Shown in pieces: positions 54,418 through 63,172 of a DNA stretch of 64,000 bases. The notes beneath the pieces were generated by a model, which worked only from the letters and a program-made list of their open reading frames with translations, did no database searches and had not been told where the DNA came from. Location of the stretch: NCBI GenBank assembly GCA_946408355.1, contig CAMJRX010000010.1, positions 1-64,000 of the forward strand, read 5' to 3'. The position numbers and the translations under genes are program-made. Position 1 is the first letter of the stretch. Each line of letters opens with the position of its first letter. Source of the DNA: an uncultured Selenomonadales bacterium. GTDB taxonomy: Bacteria > Bacillota > Negativicutes > Selenomonadales > Selenomonadaceae.

Positions 54418-55944
54418 ATGATTAAAGTTTATAACACGATGAGCAGGTCGAAGGAAATTTTCAAGTCGCTTAAAAAAGGCGAGGTAAGTATCTATTGCTG
54501 CGGAGTGACGCCCTATAACGCGCCACATATTGGCAACGCCCGCCCGTTTGTTACGTGGGACGTGATTCGCCGATTTTTTACAAAGAGCGGTTATAAAGTT
54601 CGCTACATTCAAAATTTCACCGACGTTGACGATAAGATTATCAAGGCGGCAAATGAACAGGGCGTCACTTGGAAAGATATTGCCGAAAAAAATATCGTCG
54701 CTTATTTCAAAAGTATGGACGCGCTGAACGTCCGCCGCGCAGATTTTTATCCAAAAGTTTCAGAGACAATGGGCGATATTATCAACATGATTCAAACGCT
54801 CGTCGACAAGGGTTTTGCTTACGTGCTGGACAATGGCGACGTTTTCTATAGCGTTGAACAGGATAAAAGTTATGGCAAGTTAAGCGGGCGCAAACTTTCC
54901 GACATGATGGCTGGTGCACGTGTTGAAGTTGACGAACGTAAACATCACCCAATGGATTTTGCGCTGTGGAAGGCGGCTAAGCCCGGCGAGCCGTATTGGG
55001 AAAGTCCGTGGGGGCAAGGGCGTCCTGGTTGGCATATCGAGTGCTCCGCAATGTCGCTGAAATTTTTGGGCGAAAAGTTTGACTTTCACGGCGGCGGCTC
55101 CGATTTAATTTTCCCACACCACGAAAACGAAATCGCGCAAAGTCAAGCGGCTCTTGGCGACGAAAATTCTTTTGCGCAGTATTGGTTGCACAACGGCTTT
55201 ATAACCGACGGCAACGAAAAAATTAGCAAGTCGAATAAAGAAATGGTCAAGCGCAATAAAGGTTTCTTCACGGTCGAGGAAGTTTTAGCGAAATATCCCG
55301 GCGAAGTGATTCGCTTGCTTTTGTTGCAGACGCATTATCGCAATCCGCTTGAATTCAACGAGACCAGAGTAATTGAGGCGCAAGAATTTTTCGGCAAGTT
55401 GGCTAAGGCTTATTGGCAACTGGACGACTTAGCGCGCAAGATTCATGCTGGCGAATTTATTAAAGACACGGGCGAGAAAAATTTTGCAATAACAGTAAGT
55501 CCTGCGGGTGGCCTTGTCGAGGAAGGCGAGCGGCTTTTGTCGAATTTCTACGCGGCAATGGACGACGACTTCAACACCGCGCTTGCTATAACTCACATGT
55601 TCGAGTTGGCTAAGGAAATCGGCGAATACTACGGCGAATTCGTTAATGGAGAAATTTTACCTGTGACGATTGACGGTGATATAATTCTGCGCGTTCGGGA
55701 TATTTATATGGAAATGGCGGAGATTATTGGTATCTTTGAACAACCCGTGCCCGTCGAAAAGACAGAAGAAAAAACTGCCGAGCCGGAACTTGTCAATTCG
55801 TTGATGAAAATTATCCTCTCGTTGAGACAAGACGCCCGCGCCGCAAAAAATTGGGCAACTGCTGATAAAATTCGCGACGAACTTAAAGCGGCGGGAATTG
55901 TCGTTGAGGACACGCCGCAAGGAGCCGTATGGAAGAAAGCTTAA
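54418..55944 (+). CDS. cysS: cysteinyl-tRNA synthetase
   Basis: A 508-residue class I synthetase. The zinc-site and HIGH motif are CCGVTPYNAPHIGNARPFVTWD; WHIECSAM and HGGGSDLIFPHHENE are zinc ligands, and KISKSNKE is the KMSKS-like loop. The C-terminal anticodon domain is complete. It normally follows cysE in Firmicutes, but here the PIN pair is between them. mrnC overlaps its last 16 bp. Confidence 0.98.
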   Translation: MIKVYNTMSRSKEIFKSLKKGEVSIYCCGVTPYNAPHIGNARPFVTWDVIRRFFTKSGYKVRYIQNFTDVDDKIIKAANEQGVTWKDIAEKNIVAYFKSMDALNVRRADFYPKVSETMGDIINMIQTLVDKGFAYVLDNGDVFYSVEQDKSYGKLSGRKLSDMMAGARVEVDERKHHPMDFALWKAAKPGEPYWESPWGQGRPGWHIECSAMSLKFLGEKFDFHGGGSDLIFPHHENEIAQSQAALGDENSFAQYWLHNGFITDGNEKISKSNKEMVKRNKGFFTVEEVLAKYPGEVIRLLLLQTHYRNPLEFNETRVIEAQEFFGKLAKAYWQLDDLARKIHAGEFIKDTGEKNFAITVSPAGGLVEEGERLLSNFYAAMDDDFNTALAITHMFELAKEIGEYYGEFVNGEILPVTIDGDIILRVRDIYMEMAEIIGIFEQPVPVEKTEEKTAEPELVNSLMKIILSLRQDARAAKNWATADKIRDELKAAGIVVEDTPQGAVWKKA

Positions 55945-56309
55945 TTAAAACTTTGTCGCCTTTAGTTTTGGCGCATATTGGCGACGCTTATTTTCATTTG
56001 TACGTTCGCACACGCCTTTTGCAAGTTACACACAACATAACCCGTTTGCACGACCTCAGCGCGGAAATTGTTTCAGCAACCGCGCAGGCGAAGACTTATT
56101 ACGCGATAGAAAATTTTTTGACGGACGACGAACGCGACATTTTTCGGCGAGGTAGAAATGCCAAAAGTCATGCTCCACGCAAGGCAACTGTTGCCGAATA
56201 TCACGCGAGCACCGGTTTTGAAGCTCTGCTTGGTGAACTTTATCTTAAGAAAAATTTTACGCGGCTTGAGGAAATTTGCGAGCTAGCGTTTAATTCAATT
56301 AGGAGTTAG
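55929..56309 (+). CDS. mrnC: Mini-ribonuclease 3
   Basis: A 126-residue RNase III-like catalytic domain without dsRNA-binding domain, used for 23S rRNA maturation in Firmicutes. The signature is seen in LAHIGDAYFHLYVRTRL, GRNAKSHAPRKATVAEYHASTGFEALLGELYL. It overlaps cysS. Its last codons (IRS-stop) are part of the left arm of a 17-bp inverted repeat, so the very C-terminus has been shaped by that repeat. Confidence 0.95.
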   Translation: MEESLIKTLSPLVLAHIGDAYFHLYVRTRLLQVTHNITRLHDLSAEIVSATAQAKTYYAIENFLTDDERDIFRRGRNAKSHAPRKATVAEYHASTGFEALLGELYLKKNFTRLEEICELAFNSIRS

Positions 56310-56353
56310 GAATTATAAATTGTTTTTTCATTTCTCATTCCTAATTTCTAATT
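56297..56353. repeat. inverted repeat with 7-bp periodicity between mrnC and rlmB
   Basis: AATTAGGAGTTAGGAAT (56297-56313) and ATTCCTAATTTCTAATT (56337-56353) are inverted with two mismatches. Within each arm a 7-bp unit repeats (AATTAGG-AGTTAGG). A related tract lies upstream of the YjbR-like gene (14901-14936). Confidence 0.75.
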
Positions 56354-56374
56354 GTTAAAAAGGGGATTTAAGAG

Positions 56375-57106
56375 TTGGACGATAACTTAATCTTTGGACG
56401 AAACGCCGTAATGGAGCTATTAAAATCTGGGCGAAGCGTCAACAAACTTTTTATCGCGGAGGGCAGTCGCGACGGCTCTATACAAAAAATTTTTTCACTT
56501 GCCAAAACAGCGGGCGTTGTTGTAGAATTTGTAAAGCGTGACAAGCTCGATAAGCTGTGCGACGGTCGTCATCAAGGCGTAGCGGCATTGGCGGCGGCGA
56601 TTAATTATTCGACGCTCGAAGAAATTTTGGAGCTTAACGAATCGCCGTTTATAATTTTGCTAGACGAATTGGAAGACCCGCAAAATTTCGGCGCGATACT
56701 TCGTACGGCGGAGGCAGTCGGCGTGCACGGCGTAATAATTCCAAAGCGTCGAAGTGTCCAGCTCAATGCAACAGTTTTCAAAACGTCGGCGGGTGCGGCT
56801 GAATACGTCAAAGTCGCGCAAGTCACAAACGTTGCTCAAACTTTAAAAAATCTGCGCGAACGTGGATTAAAAATCGTCGGTGCAGACATGAACGCGGTAA
56901 TTGATTTCAGGCAAGCAGATTTAACGGGCGGAATTGTTTTGATAGTCGGCAACGAGGGCAAAGGTATGCGACGCTTGACGCGGGAAAATTGCGATTTGCT
57001 GATAAAAATTCCGATGGTCGGCAAAATTAATTCGCTAAATGTTTCGGCGGCGGGCGCAGTGCTCATGTACGAAATTTTTTATCAGCGGAGCTATCATAAT
57101 GACTAA
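56375..57106 (+). CDS. rlmB: 23S rRNA (guanosine-2'-O)-methyltransferase
   Basis: A 243-residue SPOUT methyltransferase for G2251. The N-terminal substrate-binding domain ends in CDGRHQGVAALAA, and the knot motifs are LDELEDPQNFGAILRTAEAVGVHGVIIPKRRSV, VGNEGKGMRRLTRENCD and IPMVGKINSLNVSAAGAVLMYE. It starts at TTG after AAAAGGGGA. It overlaps yacP by 8 bp. Confidence 0.97.
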   Translation: MDDNLIFGRNAVMELLKSGRSVNKLFIAEGSRDGSIQKIFSLAKTAGVVVEFVKRDKLDKLCDGRHQGVAALAAAINYSTLEEILELNESPFIILLDELEDPQNFGAILRTAEAVGVHGVIIPKRRSVQLNATVFKTSAGAAEYVKVAQVTNVAQTLKNLRERGLKIVGADMNAVIDFRQADLTGGIVLIVGNEGKGMRRLTRENCDLLIKIPMVGKINSLNVSAAGAVLMYEIFYQRSYHND

Positions 57107-57621
57107 AAAGCGACCGCATTATCTGGTTGATGGATACAATCTAATTCACGTCTGGCAAGAGATTAACACCGACGATTTGGCGACGGCACGTGATTTTTTG
57201 ATTCGTAGCCTTCAAGAATACGGCGCGTATGAAAAATTTGAGATTACACTTGTCTTTGATGCCGCACGCAGCGAAGACGAGGAGCGCGTTGAAACCTACG
57301 ACGATTTTTTTCGCGTAGTGTAACAGCGGCTTTAATGAAACGGCGGACAACGTTATTGAGCGGCTTTCCTACGAAGAAGTTCGCAAGCGGCGCGAGGTGC
57401 ACGTTGTAAGTTCGGACGCGACGATTGAGACCGTCATTTTGGGCGCGGGAGCTTATCGGCACCCTTCGCGGGAATTTTATCGGGCGGTCAAGCGCGCTAA
57501 ACAACATTTGCGCAAAGAATATCTCGGCAATGTGACTTTGCCCGTCAAGCGCAATGAAATTGGCGACAGAATCAGCGCAGAGGTTTTCGCTAAGCTTGAA
57601 AAACTTCGGCGAGCAAAATAA
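57099..57621 (+). pseudogene. yacP: YacP-like NYN-domain ribonuclease, frameshifted
   Basis: From ATG 57099 the first part reads MTKKRPHYLVDGYNLIHVW with the NYN-domain Asp, then FDAARSEDEERVE and DDFFRVV before a TAA. Removing one A at ~57322 restores the family sequence VVYSGFNETADNVIERL and VVSSDATIETVIL up to the stop at 57621. YacP (Rae1) is a ribosome-associated mRNA endonuclease in Bacillus. The single one-base insertion could be a true inactivation or a sequencing error, because the rest is well conserved. Confidence 0.8.
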
Positions 57622-57650
57622 TAATTTTTTTATTAGGAGTGTGATTATCT

Positions 57651-59159
57651 GTGGCAGTAACTAAAAGAATTTTCCAACTGTCGAAAGAATTTGAGCGCGA
57701 CGAAAAAGAAATTATCGCGTTCTTAGCCACGCAAGGAATTAAAGTTTCAAATCGTCTTAGCGCGGTCAGCGAGGAAGCTTATACCATGTTGAAGGCGAAA
57801 TTTGCGGCACCGCCCGAACCCGAACCTGCGCCCGAACCCGCTCCTCAACCTGTGCAGGAAGTTAAAGAAACCGCGCCTGTTGAATCAGCCGAAACTCCAG
57901 CGCAACAGGCTCAACCTAATCAGCAGAATCAACCCGCGCAGGGCAGCAAGAAAAAGAAGAAAAAAAATAAGCCCCCTCAACCCGCAGAGACAACCGAGCA
58001 AACTCAACAGCCTCAACAGCCAGGAGAAGAGCAAACCGAAGAACCAACCTTTAAGGTAATTTCCGATGAAAAAGTCGCAAATATGGCAAAGCGCACGCAA
58101 ACTATTCTTTGTGAGGGAATTAAGGCGGGCAATGAGTTTATCAACCGTTACAGCAAAAATGCAAGCAGTATCGTTGAAGTTAATGATAAGAACAAACCGA
58201 TGTTAACTGCCACTATGGATACGTGGGGCGTTTTGCACAATCATAAATTTGAATACCCCGACTCCTCGCCCGTACGCTATTGGCAATCCGTCGCCAAATT
58301 GATGACTAGAGCGTTTAAAATCGTGAATGCTTTCGGCTTGGCTAACAAAGAGGCTTTAGCTCAAATGCGCAACGCTATGATTTCACTCGGAACAAAATAT
58401 CAGCCGCGTGAAATTTTTACGGACGAAGAGAATCAAACATTCGAGGAGCAACAAAAGCTATTATTTATATCGTTCGGACATGGCATGGGCTTTGTTAACG
58501 ATAATCTCTACGATTTGAAGTTAAAAGCCGAGCGCATGAAAGCTAAGTACGAGCGCATGAGTTTTCTTGAATACGTAACCAATCCCCAAGACGAACTTAG
58601 AAGTAATGAGCGCGTGCCCTTTAACGAACTCGTCGAGGCTGTGGTTTACAGCATACGCGGCATTGCCCGCCGATTTGATTTCTACCAAAATAATAAAGAG
58701 CGTGTAGATAACATTGTCAAAAGCTTTTTCGAGTGGATTGACGGCTATGCTAAGCTTAAAGAGCAAGGCGCAGACGCGGCTAAGTTAGAAAAATATTTAG
58801 AGCTTGAGGAAAAATTCGTTTCGATTTCCGAGTTCATGTCGTTTGATAATCTGCTTAACATTCCCAAAAAGAAACATAAACCCGCCGTGTTTGATAAGAT
58901 AATCGAAATATTGCAAAATTATCGCGACAATTTGGACGACCCCGACGCCGAGCGCGATTTCAAGTACAAAATTCGCGGCGTCACCAATATTATTTACAAG
59001 CCCAAAGAATATGTTTTCGTGTATCGATTCGCGGGCTTGGAGCCGCAAAAAGATTATCGCCCGCCCGAAGAAATTGCCGCCGCTGAAGCCGCTAAAAAAG
59101 CCGCAGAAGCAGAAACTAACAAACAAGAAGAAAACCCCGCCGATAACGACGAGGCTTGA
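57651..59159 (+). CDS. IF2_N-domain protein of unknown function
   Basis: A 502-residue protein starting at GTG after AGGAGTG. Residues 1-50 match the small IF2_N helical domain of translation initiation factor 2 (KRIFQLSKEFERDEKEIIAFLATQGIKVSNRLSAVSEEA). Residues ~52-130 are a low-complexity linker rich in P, E, Q and K (including GSKKKKKKNK). Residues ~135-480 are a helical domain I do not recognise, with FGHGMGFVNDNLYDLKLKAERMKAKYERM and SIRGIARRFDFYQNNKERVDNIV. There is no GTPase domain, so it is not IF2. It takes the place that sigH often has after yacP. Confidence 0.8.
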   Translation: MAVTKRIFQLSKEFERDEKEIIAFLATQGIKVSNRLSAVSEEAYTMLKAKFAAPPEPEPAPEPAPQPVQEVKETAPVESAETPAQQAQPNQQNQPAQGSKKKKKKNKPPQPAETTEQTQQPQQPGEEQTEEPTFKVISDEKVANMAKRTQTILCEGIKAGNEFINRYSKNASSIVEVNDKNKPMLTATMDTWGVLHNHKFEYPDSSPVRYWQSVAKLMTRAFKIVNAFGLANKEALAQMRNAMISLGTKYQPREIFTDEENQTFEEQQKLLFISFGHGMGFVNDNLYDLKLKAERMKAKYERMSFLEYVTNPQDELRSNERVPFNELVEAVVYSIRGIARRFDFYQNNKERVDNIVKSFFEWIDGYAKLKEQGADAAKLEKYLELEEKFVSISEFMSFDNLLNIPKKKHKPAVFDKIIEILQNYRDNLDDPDAERDFKYKIRGVTNIIYKPKEYVFVYRFAGLEPQKDYRPPEEIAAAEAAKKAAEAETNKQEENPADNDEA

Positions 59160-59162
59160 AAC

Positions 59163-60122
59163 TCAACCCCAGAACATATGTTTTTTCCAGAAAACTATTG
59201 CCGCGACGATTGACGCAAGCAACGCGATTGCAATTACGATTATAAATCCCAAACTATTTTCGGCAAGTGGAACTGGCACGTTCATTCCAAAAAAGCTGGC
59301 GATAACCGTTGGCACCGCGATTATAATCGTCATCGCCGCAAGGAATTTCATTACCATATTCTGATTATTAGAGATTATTGACGAAAAAATATCTGCCATT
59401 TGCGAAAGGATTTGGCTGTACATTTCGACCATCTCACGCGCCTGTTTATTCTCAATGATAACGTCTTCGAGTAAATCCTCGTCCTCCTCGTAAATTTCCA
59501 AAATCCCTTCGACGGTGCGATTGTTCCGAAGGCGCAGAAGTTTTTCAAAGACCGCATCATTGGAACGGAGCGAGGCGTTAAAGTAAGTCAAACCCTTTTG
59601 CAATTCCATTAACCGCAAAATATCCGAGTTGCGCATCGAACTGCGCAGTTGCTCTTCGATTTCGTCGGAGAGCTTATTTATTTGTCGCAGATACCGCAGA
59701 TAAAATGTCGCCGAACGATAAAGTATTTCAAATAAAAATTGCGTGCGCTTGTAAGTGTGGAAAAGTCGCGCCGTCCGCTGATTGAAACTCGACATGACGG
59801 GCGTCTCTTCCAAACAAACCGTGATTATATATTGCTTTGTTAAAATGATTGCTAGCGGCAACGTGTCGTAACTTTCTTCCTCGTAGACGATTGGGACGTT
59901 CGTTAAAATCATGACGGATTCTTCCTCAACGTCCAAATGCGAGCGTTCTTCCTCGTCGAGTGCGGCACGTAAAAAATCCGGCTCAACATGCGTCAACGAG
60001 CTGACTTCGCGCAGTTCATACGGCGTCGGGTCCACGATGTTTATCCACGCGCCCTTCTGCAACGTTCGGAGCGTCAACTTCTCCAAATGCCCCGACTCTT
60101 GCGATTTGTAAATTTCAACCAA
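59163..60122 (-). CDS. corA: CorA-family magnesium/cobalt transporter
   Basis: A 319-residue protein starting at TTG after a GGGGG stretch. A large N-terminal cytoplasmic domain is followed by the long stalk helix (~150-245) and two C-terminal membrane segments joined by FGMNVPVPLAEN, the GMN selectivity motif. The end WKKHMFW is basic as in other CorA proteins. The gene ends 4 bp from the convergent IF2_N-domain gene. Confidence 0.95.
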   Translation of the reverse strand: MVEIYKSQESGHLEKLTLRTLQKGAWINIVDPTPYELREVSSLTHVEPDFLRAALDEEERSHLDVEEESVMILTNVPIVYEEESYDTLPLAIILTKQYIITVCLEETPVMSSFNQRTARLFHTYKRTQFLFEILYRSATFYLRYLRQINKLSDEIEEQLRSSMRNSDILRLMELQKGLTYFNASLRSNDAVFEKLLRLRNNRTVEGILEIYEEDEDLLEDVIIENKQAREMVEMYSQILSQMADIFSSIISNNQNMVMKFLAAMTIIIAVPTVIASFFGMNVPVPLAENSLGFIIVIAIALLASIVAAIVFWKKHMFWG

Positions 60123-60199
60123 CGGTATCGCCCCCTTCCGCGATTTATTTTACTACATTTGAACTGCACTTTGAAGGAAATTTTTTCACGGCGCATAAT

Positions 60200-61195
60200 T
60201 TATCGTTTGCAAAGTTTGATGAGGATTCGTTCCAAAATTTCAATATCTGCGCGGCCGGTTTTTAATTTAAAGTCTGCCTCCGCTAATTCGATAAAAGTTT
60301 CCTCTAAAAGTTTTTCCGGATAAGTTTTAGCGACCTCTGAAAATTTTTGCGCAATGTACGGATTCATTTCAAGTGGCTCGCCCAATCGTCGACCGGTTAT
60401 TCCCTGCGCCATAAAAAATTTTGCTCTTATAAGGCGGCGTATGTGATTAACTAAAAGTGTCATCACAAGCGGAAGTTTTGCTGGGATTCGCGCTTGCTGT
60501 TTTAAAAGGTAAAAAGCTTTTTTTACCTTGCGTTCGTCAATGGCGTCCGTTAATGCCAAGTTCGACACTTCGGGCGGCGCAAGCATATTTTTACGTAAAT
60601 CTGCCGCTGTTATCTCGTTGCCTGTTACGTTCAGCGCGACTTTGTCCAATTCATTTTCCAGATACCATAGCGAAATTTCTGGCAAAATTCCAATCCGTTC
60701 GTTAAAATGTCGACGTGCCTCGCCGCGCATAATTTTTCCCAACGACGCAAGTTTTTCGTTTAACCAGGCGTCGACTTCCCACGAGCGCAGAGGATTTGCC
60801 TCTAATATCGCGCCGACTTGCGAAATTATTTTGTAAAGCTTGCGCCGCTTATCTGCCGTTTTAGCCGTGAAGATTACGTAATTTGTCGGCTGCATATCTT
60901 GCAAAATATTTTCGAGCCGCTCAATTTTTTTATCCGCGCTGAAAAACGTCGCGTTCTTTACGAGCACAACATTTTTCGGACTAAAGAACGGCGAACTGTC
61001 AATCGCGCTGATAATTTCTCCGAGCGCAGGTTTAGTGTCGCAATCGAAGGTTATAAGCTCTGTTGCTTTGTCGACACCGAGCCGAGCTAAAATTTTTTCC
61101 CGCGCCTTATCGATAAAAAAAGTTTCTTCGCCGCTAAGCAGATAGACATTTTTAATATCGCCGTCGAGCGCGTCCATAAATTCTTTGAACTTCAA
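60200..61195 (-). CDS. holA: DNA polymerase III delta subunit
   Basis: A 331-residue clamp-loader subunit. The TTG at 61195 (LKFKEFMDAL) after AGGGGTG is chosen; the track ORF reads back over the alr start. The N-terminus (KNVYLLSGEETFFIDKAREKI), the middle AIDSSPFFSPKNVVLVKNATFF and the C-terminal LLKQQARIPAKLPLVMTLLVNHIRRLIRAK are typical of HolA. It is divergent from alr with only 33 bp between them. Confidence 0.95.
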   Translation of the reverse strand: MKFKEFMDALDGDIKNVYLLSGEETFFIDKAREKILARLGVDKATELITFDCDTKPALGEIISAIDSSPFFSPKNVVLVKNATFFSADKKIERLENILQDMQPTNYVIFTAKTADKRRKLYKIISQVGAILEANPLRSWEVDAWLNEKLASLGKIMRGEARRHFNERIGILPEISLWYLENELDKVALNVTGNEITAADLRKNMLAPPEVSNLALTDAIDERKVKKAFYLLKQQARIPAKLPLVMTLLVNHIRRLIRAKFFMAQGITGRRLGEPLEMNPYIAQKFSEVAKTYPEKLLEETFIELAEADFKLKTGRADIEILERILIKLCKR

Positions 61196-61228
61196 ATTAT
61201 CACCCCTATTGATTGGAGATGTTTTGAA

Positions 61229-62341
61229 ATGATTCTTCGCGATGTTTACGCCGAGATTGACCTCAACGCCATTCGCCACAATTTAACCGAAATTCGCCGC
61301 CGCATTAATCCCGCGTCCAAATTTTGCGTTGTAGTCAAGGCTAATGCTTATGGGCATGGCGCGATTGAAGTTTCTAAAGTTGCCGTCGAGTGTGGTGCAG
61401 ATTTTTTAGCCGTCGCCACCGTCGAGGAAGGGCTTGAACTTCGCCGCGCAGGTTTTGACTTGCCGATTTTGATTTTAGGCTTGATTCCGCAAATTGCCGT
61501 TGATGTCGTCGTCGCCAATGATTTAACTCAAGCCGTAGCAGATTTTGAACTTGCCGAAAAAATTTCTGACGCCGCGCAACGTCTTAATAAAATAGCTAAA
61601 ATTCATCTCAAGATTGAAACGGGCATGGGCAGAATAGGCATTGCTCCCGATAAAGCCGTCGCGCTTGCCGAAAAAATTTCTCGCTTGCCAAATATCGAGC
61701 TTGAGGGCGTGTTTTCTCACTTCGCCGACGCTGACTCTAAAGACAGGACGTTTACGAATTATCAAATAAAAATTTTCAAAGAGACGGCGGATAAAATCCG
61801 TGCGGCAGGCATTGATATAGAAATTTTCCACATTGCCGAATCCGCCGCCGTGTTAGACATTCCGGAGGCGCATTTCGATATGGTTCGTTCGGGCATTATA
61901 AATTACGGGCTGTATCCTTCCGCTGACGTTCGTCGCACGATTGAGCTTAAGCCAGCTATGAAACTCGTTGCGCACATTGTTTATCTTAAAAAAATTCCTG
62001 CGGACGTGTCGATAGGTTATGGGCGCGAATTTGTCGCCAAACGCGATTCGCTGATTGCGACGTTGCCGCTGGGTTATGCTGACGGTTATATCCGCGCTTA
62101 TAAAAATTTTTACGTCGAGATTCGCGGACAACTTGCGCCGATTGCCGGGCGAATTTGCATGGATCAAACTATGATTGACGTAACTGACATTGACGGCATT
62201 AAAATTGGCGACGAAGTGATTTTATTCGGCTCCGATTTAATTACGATTGACGCCGCCGCACGTCATTTGAACACGATTAATTATGAGATAACTTGCTTGG
62301 TATCTGCGCGGGTGCCGAGAATTTTTAAAAAATATTTCTAA
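61229..62341 (+). CDS. alr: alanine racemase
   Basis: A 370-residue PLP enzyme making D-alanine for peptidoglycan. The cofactor Lys is in FCVVVKANAYGHGAIEV, the PLP-phosphate region in EGVFSHFADAD, and the catalytic Tyr lies in IGYGREFVAKRDSLIATLPLGYADG. The C-terminal motif AGRICMDQTMIDVTD is present. The last 17 bp overlap the convergent deacetylase gene. Confidence 0.98.
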   Translation: MILRDVYAEIDLNAIRHNLTEIRRRINPASKFCVVVKANAYGHGAIEVSKVAVECGADFLAVATVEEGLELRRAGFDLPILILGLIPQIAVDVVVANDLTQAVADFELAEKISDAAQRLNKIAKIHLKIETGMGRIGIAPDKAVALAEKISRLPNIELEGVFSHFADADSKDRTFTNYQIKIFKETADKIRAAGIDIEIFHIAESAAVLDIPEAHFDMVRSGIINYGLYPSADVRRTIELKPAMKLVAHIVYLKKIPADVSIGYGREFVAKRDSLIATLPLGYADGYIRAYKNFYVEIRGQLAPIAGRICMDQTMIDVTDIDGIKIGDEVILFGSDLITIDAAARHLNTINYEITCLVSARVPRIFKKYF

Positions 62342-63101
62342 CCTTCGCAAAGAACGTTGCCTTCCAAAGTCTGAATTTAAACTCCGTTAAACCGAATCTT
62401 GGTTTGCGAATGTGGACGCGATAAAGTTCATAAGGATTTGTCGCCAAAGTATTCAAGCCCGCCTCGCCCGTTACCGCCGTCAAATAATTTTCCTCGTGCA
62501 AAATTTTTTCTATATCGTCATTGAACGCGCCGTTCGGATAAGACAAGCTGTAAATCGTCTGCAAGCCGCTCCACTCCAGAAAAGTTTTCGATTCGCGAAT
62601 TTGTCGACGTTGAGTAATTTTATCTAATGAAGTCAGCGGCAAATGGTCGGCAGTGTGTGAGCCAATTTCAATTCCGCGTCGTTGCATGTCCTTAAGCTCG
62701 TCAAGCTTGAGGTAATTTTTTTTGCCCACTTCGTTGGTTATGACGTAAACAACCGCCGTCATGCCGTGCGCCTCCAAAATCGGCAACATCGTCGTATAGT
62801 TATCCTCATAGCCGTCGTCGAAGGTTAGCACAATCGGCTTTTCAGGTAAAGTGCCCTTGCCGTGAACGACGCGCATAAAATCTTGTAAAGTTATCGTCGT
62901 GTAGCCTTCCGCTTGCAAATAATCTAACTGCGCGGCAAATTCGGCGGGCGGTACGTTATAAACTTCATAGACGGGATCAAGCTGTTCATCTGTCACTTGA
63001 TGATATTCTAAAATCGGGAAACCTTCAGGCTCCGGCGAAAGAAAAATTATTGCGGCAATGATTGCACTCAAAATAAAAATTGCTCCGCAGAGGATTCGCA
63101 A
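62325..63101 (-). CDS. membrane-anchored polysaccharide deacetylase
   Basis: A 258-residue NodB-domain protein. A TTG at 63101 with GGAGGTGA upstream is taken as start, because the promoter at 63121-63150 puts the RNA start after the ATG/GTG options of the track. An N-terminal membrane segment (LRILCGAIFILSAIIAAIIFL) is followed by FPILEYHQV, the metal motif PIVLTFDDGYEDNYTTMLPIL, SHTADHLPLTSL and LSYPNGAFND. The histidine after VLTFDDG and SHTADH are consistent with zinc binding. It probably acts on cell-wall or surface glycans outside the cytoplasmic membrane. Confidence 0.9.
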   Translation of the reverse strand: MRILCGAIFILSAIIAAIIFLSPEPEGFPILEYHQVTDEQLDPVYEVYNVPPAEFAAQLDYLQAEGYTTITLQDFMRVVHGKGTLPEKPIVLTFDDGYEDNYTTMLPILEAHGMTAVVYVITNEVGKKNYLKLDELKDMQRRGIEIGSHTADHLPLTSLDKITQRRQIRESKTFLEWSGLQTIYSLSYPNGAFNDDIEKILHEENYLTAVTGEAGLNTLATNPYELYRVHIRKPRFGLTEFKFRLWKATFFAKVRNIF

Positions 63102-63120
63102 TTCAATCACCTCCACGAGC

Positions 63121-63150
63121 ATTTTATCATGTTGAAAAATTTTTTTGCAA
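63121..63150 (-). promoter_or_regulatory. promoter of the membrane-anchored deacetylase
   Basis: Minus strand TTGCAA (63150-63145), 18-bp spacer, TAAAAT (63126-63121). The predicted RNA start is about 63114, just before the SD. Confidence 0.6.
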
Positions 63151-63172
63151 GGAGTTATTTAAATTATAGCGT

